Positions 29,730-34,978 of a stretch of 38,328 nucleotides of DNA are shown here, one piece after another (within the stretch, counting starts at the first letter, position 1; every line of letters begins with the position of its first letter). A model generated the notes under the pieces. That model did not search any database. It saw nothing but the letters and a program-made list of their open reading frames with translations, and was not told where the DNA came from. Both the position numbers and the translations under genes were made by a program. Source of the DNA: a virus; IMG/VR virus record IMGVR_UViG_3300025818_000058, positions 1 through 38,328 of that record; one strand, 5' to 3'.

Positions 29730-30033
29730 GAAAAAGATTCGTTATACTAGACCAGAAGATTATAAAAATGACCCATCATGGGAGCCAGATGTAGAGGTTG
29801 ATGATTACGATGAGGAACCGGAATCAAGTGGAACCAATAGAGGCGATGCTGAAAGATTTCTGGATCGTCTCGAAAGAAAACTTCCAAATCTTTACAATTT
29901 TATTGATTCAGACTACCGCGACGAATTTATTAAGGCAGCCGCAGACCTGCAAAGAAACAAAGGACTTCAAGGTAGGATGAACACCTCTCTAGTTGATGGA
30001 GACATCGCAGAGATTCTCAACAAGATCCTTTAA
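29683..30033 (+). CDS. Tagged small protein B (acidic)
   Basis: 116 residues. The tag MRITKDYLKRIIKEE differs from that of protein A at two positions. Residues 24-50 are very acidic (for example EVDDYDEEPESS), then a helical domain with RFLDRLERKL and a C-terminal helix ending IAEILNKIL. No family is recognised. The strongly acidic stretch next to the tag recalls the acidic stretch of the tagged protein at 30726, which could mean DNA mimicry or simple solubility. It uses the same AGGAAATAGG leader as genes A and C. Its stop is followed by a broken copy of the start of the holin-like gene. Confidence 0.75.
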   Translation: MRITKDYLKRIIKEEMKKIRYTRPEDYKNDPSWEPDVEVDDYDEEPESSGTNRGDAERFLDRLERKLPNLYNFIDSDYRDEFIKAAADLQRNKGLQGRMNTSLVDGDIAEILNKIL

Positions 30034-30034
30034 C

Positions 30035-30081
30035 TGATGCCAGCAATAAAAGCATTCACAGATAAAAACTTGTAGAAATTC
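30035..30081 (+). pseudogene. Broken copy of the start of the holin-like gene
   Basis: TGATGCCAGCAATAAAAGCA at 30035-30054 is identical to the start region of the holin-like gene at 30995, and similarity continues to AAATTC at 30081. Read from ATG 30037 it gives MPAIKAFTDKNL then TAG, against MPAIKAFADEHLEKF in the intact gene; the intact GAG codon aligns with the TAG. After 30081 the sequence switches to a remnant of the Rad50-like gene's final codons and the tag leader. Confidence 0.88.
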
Positions 30082-30082
30082 T

Positions 30083-30153
30083 ATAAACCAATAGGAAAGG
30101 AAATAGGATGAAAATCACAAAAGACTATCTAAAAAGACTTATTAAGGAAGAGA
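30083..30153 (+). repeat. Duplicated boundary segment, copy C
   Basis: ATAAACCAATAGGAAAGGAA at 30083-30102 and the following ATAGG are identical to the last codons and leader at the native Rad50-like boundary, and lead into the tag of the pentapeptide gene. The 3' part (AGACTTATTAA, GATCGCC) is closest to copy D at 30726, so C and D are sister copies. Confidence 0.85.
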
Positions 30154-30974
30154 TCGCCAAGACCTCTATGACGAACAAGGAAATTAAAGAAGTTCTCGAT
30201 CTTCATAAAGCATGGCTTGATTCTAACGGCGCAGAAGGCGAAAGGGCCAACCTGAGGGGAGCCAACCTGAGGAAAGCCAACCTGGAAGAAGCCGACCTGA
30301 GGAAAGCCGACCTGAGGAAAGCCAACCTGAAAGAAGCCGAGATGACGTATGCCAACCTGAGTGGAGCCGACCTGAGGGGAGCCGAGATGTTGTTGGTCAA
30401 CCTGTGGAAAGCCGACCTGAGTGAAGCCAAACTGAGTGATGCCTTCTTGTTCAACGCCAACATGCTGTATGCCGACCTGACGGGAGCCGACCTGAGGGGA
30501 GCCTTGATGCACAGAGCGAAACTGAATGCAGCCAACCTGAGTGGAGCCGACCTGGAAGAAGCCGACTTGAAAGATGCCAACCTGTGGAATGCTGACCTGA
30601 GGTATGCCAACCTGAGGAATGCCAACCTGAGTGGAGCCAACCTGAGGAATGCCGACCTGGACAGTGTTAAACTGGACGGGGCCAAACTGGACGGGGCCAT
30701 TTTACCTAAAATACAGGAAAATAAAATGAAAATTACAAAAGGTTATCTAAAAAGACTTATTAAAGAACAGATCGCCGCAATGGATGACGACGATGATTAC
30801 AAGGTAGGCGACTTTTTAGAAATATTAATCAGTGACGACGGCGAGCGTTCCTTTGAGAAAGTAGAAAGCCCAGGTAATGAACACACAACAAATTATACTA
30901 GGAGTTACCCGACTTCATTTAAAGCATTGGTCAAGATTGAAAAAATCGCAAAGCCCGAATATTCAGATGATTAA
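30108..30974 (+). CDS. Tagged pentapeptide-repeat protein, fused in frame to a further tagged protein
   Basis: The 288-codon frame has four parts. Residues 1-15 are the tag MKITKDYLKRLIKEE. Residues 22-46 (KEVLDLHKAWLDSN then GERAN) are the lead-in often seen before bacterial pentapeptide repeats. Residues 47-201 are 31 consecutive A[ND]Lxx pentapeptides in unbroken phase, expected to form a right-handed quadrilateral beta-helix. From M207 a second tag (MKITKGYLKRLIKEQ), an Asp run and an unrecognised 60-residue domain follow. Some pentapeptide proteins (Qnr, MfpA) mimic DNA and bind gyrase, but most have no known role, so no activity is assigned. A separate start at ATG 30726 is possible, so the full fusion may be only one of two products. 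Its Leu codons are mostly CTG, unlike its neighbours. Confidence 0.85.
   Translation: MKITKDYLKRLIKEEIAKTSMTNKEIKEVLDLHKAWLDSNGAEGERANLRGANLRKANLEEADLRKADLRKANLKEAEMTYANLSGADLRGAEMLLVNLWKADLSEAKLSDAFLFNANMLYADLTGADLRGALMHRAKLNAANLSGADLEEADLKDANLWNADLRYANLRNANLSGANLRNADLDSVKLDGAKLDGAILPKIQENKMKITKGYLKRLIKEQIAAMDDDDDYKVGDFLEILISDDGERSFEKVESPGNEHTTNYTRSYPTSFKALVKIEKIAKPEYSDD
30246..30710 (+). repeat. 31 tandem 15-bp units (pentapeptide coding repeat)
   Basis: Thirty-one contiguous degenerate 15-bp units of the form GCC-[AG]AC-CTG-x-x. Several neighbours are almost identical, for example GCCAACCTGAGGAAAGCC against GCCGACCTGAGGAAAGCC. The alternating GCC/CTG codons make the block clearly more GC-rich than flanking phage DNA. 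There are no spacers, so it is not CRISPR. Confidence 0.92.
30726..30776 (+). repeat. Tag repeat, copy D (tag only)
   Basis: DNA resembling the tag-coding part of copies A-C (ATGAAAATTACAAAAGGTTA, then the conserved AAAAAGACTTATTAA and AGATCGCC). It lacks the Rad50-end remnant and the AGGAAATAGG leader seen before the other three. Confidence 0.85.
30726..30974 (+). CDS. Possible separately translated tagged protein D (internal start)
   Basis: 82 residues in the same frame as the pentapeptide gene, starting at an internal ATG with AGGAAA at 30715-30720 upstream. It begins with MKITKGYLKRLIKEQ, exactly where the other tagged proteins start, followed by DDDDDY and an unrecognised small domain (VGDFLEIL, then SFKALVKIEKI). 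Because the tag elsewhere is always N-terminal, I think the ancestral gene began here and the upstream stop was lost or never formed. Translation could be from this start, by read-through as a fusion, or both. If protease cleavage after IKE occurs, the fusion would be split here. Confidence 0.55.
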   Translation: MKITKGYLKRLIKEQIAAMDDDDDYKVGDFLEILISDDGERSFEKVESPGNEHTTNYTRSYPTSFKALVKIEKIAKPEYSDD

Positions 30975-30992
30975 ACAACCAGAGAGGATAAA

Positions 30993-31187
30993 ATGATGCC
31001 AGCAATAAAAGCATTCGCAGACGAACACTTAGAGAAATTCATTTCAAAGAAGCTCTTGGTGTGGCTCACAACAACAGGACTACTCCTTGCCGAGAAAGTC
31101 ACAGCAGAACAGTGGGTTATTATTGCTTCTGCTTATGTCGGAACACAAGGCTTCGTTGATGTTGTAGCTCGCCTAAAGGGAAAATAA
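30993..31187 (+). CDS. Small holin-like membrane protein
   Basis: 64 residues. Two hydrophobic segments, LLVWLTTTGLLLA and WVIIASAYVGTQGFVDVV, are separated by a short charged loop, with a basic C-terminus (RLKGK). This is the size and layout of small phage holins, which make holes in the inner membrane at lysis, but no endolysin is present in this window. Two ATGs (30993, 30996) are in tandem behind GAGAGGA; the duplicated fragment at 30035 conserves only the second, so 30996 may be the true start. It is followed one base later by another membrane protein. Confidence 0.6.
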   Translation: MMPAIKAFADEHLEKFISKKLLVWLTTTGLLLAEKVTAEQWVIIASAYVGTQGFVDVVARLKGK

Positions 31188-31188
31188 A

Positions 31189-31593
31189 ATGAACTGGCTA
31201 ATAGCCAAACAAGTCCTTCAAAAGACTTGGTTCTACATAAAGAATTATTGGTGGGTAGCAGGGCTAATAGCAATTGGCTTTGTTATCCACAAGTTTTTTA
31301 TGTTCGACAAAAACCCTTTCGAACACCTTTACAAAAAGAAAGTAAAACAAGCCGAAAAAGAAAAGAAGGTTATAGAGCAAGCCCATCAAGAAGAAAGGAT
31401 TGAAAAAACCAGAGCAGTAGAAGACTACAAGGTTGCTCTAAAAGCTCTTGAAGAAGAACGAAAAGAAGCAGGCGAAATAGTCAAGGAAGAAGAGAAAAAG
31501 AGAATAAAAGAAATAGTTGCCATGCCAGAAGAAGACAGGGTTAAAACTTTAGCCGACGAATTTGGCTTGGAAATAGTGGAGGTAGAAGAATGA
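31189..31593 (+). CDS. Membrane-anchored coiled-coil protein (spanin-like layout)
   Basis: 134 residues. One transmembrane helix lies at about residues 20-39 (WWVAGLIAIGFVIHKFFMF), followed by a highly charged Glu/Lys coiled coil (about 48-115) and an acidic end. This N-in, coiled-coil-out layout is that of inner-membrane spanins (Rz type), which help break the outer membrane, but many unrelated phage proteins look alike. It sits directly after the holin-like gene, and AGGGAA inside that gene's end serves as ribosome site. The stop overlaps the next gene (ATGA at 31590-31593). Lysis function is inferred only. Confidence 0.6.
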   Translation: MNWLIAKQVLQKTWFYIKNYWWVAGLIAIGFVIHKFFMFDKNPFEHLYKKKVKQAEKEKKVIEQAHQEERIEKTRAVEDYKVALKALEEERKEAGEIVKEEEKKRIKEIVAMPEEDRVKTLADEFGLEIVEVEE

Positions 31594-32054
31594 AAGAAAT
31601 GAAGTTAATTATGGAAAACTTCAATAGATTCTTATTGACTGAACAAAAAGTTAGTTATTCAGGTGTTGTTTTAGATGATGAGAGTGTTCAAAAATTAAAA
31701 GAAGCAGCAAAAAAATTTGGAGTCCCAGAGGGGTTTGTTTTTAAAACAAAGGCTGGCGAACCTCTTCCTCACCATATGACAATTACACTTGGTCCTTTGG
31801 GTGATTTTAGCACCAATTATCCTGTTGGGGAAGAAATAACTTTAGAGGCGACACACATTGGAGCAGATGAAAGAGCAATGGCTGTAAAGGTTGAACCACC
31901 CGCAGCAATTTCAAAAAAAATAGCTTTTCCTCATATAACTTTAGCAATACCAGAAGGGGGTAAGCCATTTTTTTCAAATAAAATTCCAGAAGAAAATTTT
32001 AAAGAGCTTTCCGAGAAAATTGAATTAAAAGGAAAAGTAGAAGAGGTAAAATGA
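31590..32054 (+). CDS. 2H-phosphoesterase-like protein with N-terminal leader
   Basis: 154 residues. Two H-x-T motifs are spaced as in the 2H phosphoesterase superfamily: H62-M-T64 in PHHMTITLGP and H115-I-T117 in FPHITLAIPE, with the GGKPFFSN segment afterwards. 2H enzymes act on 2',3'-cyclic or 2'-5' phosphodiesters; family members include RNA ligase/CPDase-like enzymes and phage Acb1, which destroys CBASS cyclic nucleotides. The first 18 residues contain MKLIMENFNRFLLTE, different from the ITKDY tag but again a short amphipathic leader ending in LxE. The start at 31590 has GGAGG seven bases upstream and overlaps the previous stop. Substrate is unknown. Confidence 0.7.
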   Translation: MKEMKLIMENFNRFLLTEQKVSYSGVVLDDESVQKLKEAAKKFGVPEGFVFKTKAGEPLPHHMTITLGPLGDFSTNYPVGEEITLEATHIGADERAMAVKVEPPAAISKKIAFPHITLAIPEGGKPFFSNKIPEENFKELSEKIELKGKVEEVK

Positions 32055-32491
32055 AAAAACTCTCAACAATCATCCTACTCATAACCCTACTACCTACCCT
32101 TTGCTTTGCTCAAGGCAAAGTAGCCAACATAAAGAAGGGACAGACTGCTCCATTCGACGGCATCTTATTAGACAAAGAAGCCGAAGCAACAATGGCAGCA
32201 AAAAGAGAATCGGCAGTCAAAATCTGCGAGATAGAAAAAGACTACGAAACTAAAAAATTAAAAGCAGAATGCGATTTCGATAAAAGGCTTCTAACAATAG
32301 AAAAAGAAGCAGCCGAAAAAAAGTATAATGGTCTAATGGCTCTCAAGAATGCCGAGATTAAAAGATTAGAAGATTCTCTTAAAAAGACAACTAAACCAGA
32401 CTATACTCATTGGTGGTTTGCTGGCGGTGTTTTAGCTGGCATTGGATTATCGGTTGGAATTTTTAAGATAGCCGTCGAAATTAGACAATGA
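32051..32491 (+). CDS. Secreted coiled-coil protein with C-terminal membrane anchor
   Basis: 146 residues. A Sec signal peptide is clear (residues 1-20, MKK, a Leu/Ile-rich core and LCFA before Gln21). The Cys lies at residue 18 without a proper lipobox, so signal peptidase I cleavage is more likely than lipidation. Residues about 42-115 are a charged coiled coil, and a second hydrophobic segment (WWFAGGVLAGIGLSVGIFKI, ~121-140) anchors the C-terminus. It lies one gene away from the other membrane coiled-coil protein, so the two could form an envelope-spanning pair. It overlaps its neighbours by four bases at both ends. Confidence 0.6.
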   Translation: MKKLSTIILLITLLPTLCFAQGKVANIKKGQTAPFDGILLDKEAEATMAAKRESAVKICEIEKDYETKKLKAECDFDKRLLTIEKEAAEKKYNGLMALKNAEIKRLEDSLKKTTKPDYTHWWFAGGVLAGIGLSVGIFKIAVEIRQ

Positions 32492-32811
32492 AAAAAGATT
32501 TAAATGAAGTTGCCAAGATAGAACAAGCCGTTGAAAAGCGATGGGGGAAGGAAGCTGTTGAGAATCCTGCTTCTCATTGGGATGATCAAAAAGAGAAAGA
32601 TTATCTAGAGCAATTAAAAGAAAGAACATCTACGGAAGATAAATCTTCTATCACTAGAGAGCATGATGGTATTTTAATTACATCTAAACTATTTATTGAT
32701 AGAAAAGCTGACAAATGCCCTGTTTGTTATAATTTTAAGATGTCCAACATCGACAAGGTTATGATAAAGAAAAAGGGACACTGCCAGACCTGCGAATGGA
32801 AGAAAAACTAA
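32488..32811 (+). CDS. Small zinc-ribbon protein of unknown function
   Basis: 107 residues. The C-terminus has two Cys pairs, C77-x2-C80 (KCPVCYNF) and C99-x2-C102 (GHCQTCEWKK), a typical zinc ribbon. The N-terminal 55 residues are charged and helical, with NPASHWDDQ near 27-35. It lies between the lysis-like genes and the packaging genes, starting at an ATGA overlap. It could bind nucleic acid or regulate late genes, but the sequence shows only the metal site. Confidence 0.65.
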   Translation: MKKDLNEVAKIEQAVEKRWGKEAVENPASHWDDQKEKDYLEQLKERTSTEDKSSITREHDGILITSKLFIDRKADKCPVCYNFKMSNIDKVMIKKKGHCQTCEWKKN

Positions 32812-33386
32812 TGTATGATGATAATGTCCATAAAATAATTCAAGGTATCTCAGCCGCAATGGCTAACTCCTATGATGGGGCTACAGACGAGAAGGGTGAG
32901 CCAATCAAAATTGGTCTTCGTAGAGAAGAAGGCAATCCCGTTCTAGATAGCCGTGTTATGGACGGATTTGGCTGTAAGATTCAAGGTGACCTTCTAGTTG
33001 TAAAGTACAACACAGAAGAGAATCTCCAAGGTCTTCGTGGTATTCACAAGATGGGTCTTGAGAAATACCAAAAAGAAATCGAACAAAGAATGGCTGACAT
33101 CATCATTTTCATCAAGAAAGAGGCTAAGAAAGCCACCAAAGCCAATGTTGATCTTAAACTAGAAGGCAAGATTGACATTCTCATTGAACCAATGAATAAA
33201 CTTCGCACCATTGTAACCGCTAAAGCCATGTACAAGATTGGTGGCATGAAAGCCCAAGAAGATCCAAAGCCAGAAGGCAAAGAAAGAAAGTCTGAAGCCG
33301 ATTTCTACAAGGGTTTCATTTCAAACCTCAAAGAAGCCAAGAGAAATAAAACACTAGGTTATAAGCCTTTCTGGCGTAAATACTAG
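32811..33386 (+). CDS. Unrecognised protein upstream of terminase (small terminase candidate by position only)
   Basis: 191 residues. I choose ATG 32811, which forms the TAATG overlap used by many genes here and has GGAAGA 13 bases upstream; an in-frame ATG at 32796 would add five residues but lacks a ribosome site. The sequence has an alpha/beta N-terminal half (IIQGISAAMANSYDG, then a DGFGCKIQGDLLVVKYN core), a long Lys/Glu-rich helix, and a basic C-terminus. I do not recognise the family. Small terminase subunits often precede terL, which makes that a candidate, but no helix-turn-helix or DNA-binding motif is visible. Confidence 0.65.
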   Translation: MYDDNVHKIIQGISAAMANSYDGATDEKGEPIKIGLRREEGNPVLDSRVMDGFGCKIQGDLLVVKYNTEENLQGLRGIHKMGLEKYQKEIEQRMADIIIFIKKEAKKATKANVDLKLEGKIDILIEPMNKLRTIVTAKAMYKIGGMKAQEDPKPEGKERKSEADFYKGFISNLKEAKRNKTLGYKPFWRKY

Positions 33387-33394
33387 TTATTTTA

Positions 33395-34975
33395 ATGGCG
33401 TTCAAATTAACAAAAGCTCAAATTGTTAACGAAATTGTAAAGTGTGGTAAAGATCCAAATTATTTTATTACAAACTTTTGTAGGATCTCTCACCCACTTG
33501 AAGGAACTATTCCATTCAAGCTTTATGATTTTCAAGCAGATTGTATTAATCAATTCAACGAACATAGATTCAATGTAATCAACAAAGGCCGTCAGCTTGG
33601 TATCTCTACCACTGTAGCTGGCTATGTTTGTTGGATGATGCTTTTTCATAAAGATAAGAACATTCTTATCATAGCTACGAAATTAAGCACAGCATCTAAC
33701 TTAGTTAAGAAAGTAAAATTTATGATGAAGTCTTTACCGGATTGGATGAAGATTTCTAAAATTACCACAGACAATAAAAACTCATTTGAACTAGCTAATG
33801 GTTCACAGATAAAAGCCTCTTCAACTTCCGGCGATGCTGGTCGTTCAGAGGCTTTAACTCTTTTGGTTATTGACGAAGCAGCCCACGTTGAAGGTCTTGA
33901 AGAGCTTTGGACTGGTCTTTATCCAACACTATCTACTGGTGGTCGTTGTATTGCTATTTCAACTCCCAATGGTGTAGGTAACTGGTTCCATAAAACATTT
34001 ACCGAGGGTGAAGAAGGTAAAAACGACTTCAACACAATTAACCTTCCATGGCAAGTCCACCCAGACAGAGATCAAACTTGGTTCGACAAAGAAACAAGAA
34101 ACATGTCTCGTAGACAGATAGCCCAAGAGCTTGAATGTTCTTTTAATTTCTCAGGTGAAACGCTAATCCACGGTGAGGACTTAGAAAGGCTACAAAAAAG
34201 TTTAGTTGAACCAAAATATAAAACTGGCTTTGACAGAAACTTCTGGATTTGGGAGCCCTATGAGCCTGGAAAGAATTATGTTTTAGTGGGTGACGTTGCC
34301 CGTGGTGACGGTCTAGACTTTTCAGCTTTCCACATCTTTGAGACAGACACAATGACTCAAGTAGCTGAATACCAAGGCAAACCAACCCTAGATGTTTATT
34401 CAGAGATGATTTTTGAAGCTAGCCGTGAATATGGCTTCTGCTTAACTGTAGTAGAAAACAACTCAATCGGCATGACGGTTTTAGATAAATTAAGAGAAAC
34501 TCGTCATCCAAATATTTATTATTCAATTAAACATTCTCATGATTATGTTGATAGGTATGAGGCTGAAAATATTTCTAATTCAGTTCCAGGTGTAACCATG
34601 TCTTCAAAATCAAGACCATTAATCATTGCCAAATTTGAAGAGTTCATCAGAACAAAACTAATTACAATAAAATCTCCTAGATTGGCAAACGAAATGAAGA
34701 CTTTTATTTGGAACAACGGCAGAGCAGAAGCAATGAAGGGTTATAATGACGACTTAGTTATGTCCTGTGCTATTGCTTGTTGGGTAAGAGACATTGCCTT
34801 GGTAGCCAATAAAAGAGAATACGATTATAAGATGGCAATGCTTAATTCCGTCACTCGTTCAAATAAAGAATTTAACACTAAAATTCCTGGTATGGTAGGT
34901 TATAATAATTCACAGGATAATTTAATGAAACAAAAACAACAAGTAAATAGCTTTGCTTGGTTGTTCAAAGGGTAA
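33395..34975 (+). CDS. terL: Terminase large subunit (gp17-like packaging ATPase/nuclease)
   Basis: 526 residues. The ATPase part has a Walker A-like NKGRQLGIST (63-72), Walker B LLVIDEAA (D160, E161) and coupling motif ISTPNG (188-193). The nuclease part has VLVGDVARGDGLDFS (D300), VVENNSIG (E354) and NDDLVMSCA (D452/D453), matching the RNase H-like acidic triad of T4 gp17. It pumps DNA into the prohead through the portal and cuts concatemers. In Walker A the usual final Lys is Ile, a variant that I believe occurs in other phage terminases of this type. T4 gp17 is 610 residues, so this is slightly short. No good ribosome site precedes ATG 33395 (TTATTTTA). The portal gene follows directly. 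Confidence 0.92.
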   Translation: MAFKLTKAQIVNEIVKCGKDPNYFITNFCRISHPLEGTIPFKLYDFQADCINQFNEHRFNVINKGRQLGISTTVAGYVCWMMLFHKDKNILIIATKLSTASNLVKKVKFMMKSLPDWMKISKITTDNKNSFELANGSQIKASSTSGDAGRSEALTLLVIDEAAHVEGLEELWTGLYPTLSTGGRCIAISTPNGVGNWFHKTFTEGEEGKNDFNTINLPWQVHPDRDQTWFDKETRNMSRRQIAQELECSFNFSGETLIHGEDLERLQKSLVEPKYKTGFDRNFWIWEPYEPGKNYVLVGDVARGDGLDFSAFHIFETDTMTQVAEYQGKPTLDVYSEMIFEASREYGFCLTVVENNSIGMTVLDKLRETRHPNIYYSIKHSHDYVDRYEAENISNSVPGVTMSSKSRPLIIAKFEEFIRTKLITIKSPRLANEMKTFIWNNGRAEAMKGYNDDLVMSCAIACWVRDIALVANKREYDYKMAMLNSVTRSNKEFNTKIPGMVGYNNSQDNLMKQKQQVNSFAWLFKG

Positions 34976-34978
34976 AAA

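Noticed and set aside
30129-30700. Two long reverse-strand frames (127 and 165 codons) with repetitive peptides
   Set aside because: They are mirror images of the 15-bp repeats, which stay open in several frames. They have no ribosome site and run against every other gene.
30246-30710. Tandem short repeats as a possible CRISPR array
   Set aside because: Units are 15 bp, contiguous without spacers, and encode pentapeptides in one frame.
32796-32810. Earlier in-frame ATG for the gene upstream of terminase
   Set aside because: No ribosome site precedes it. ATG 32811 has a purine-rich site and gives the TAATG overlap used elsewhere.
33384-33395. AT-rich inverted repeat before terminase as a terminator
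   Set aside because: The stem is only five A/T pairs and lacks a GC core, so it is not a credible terminator.
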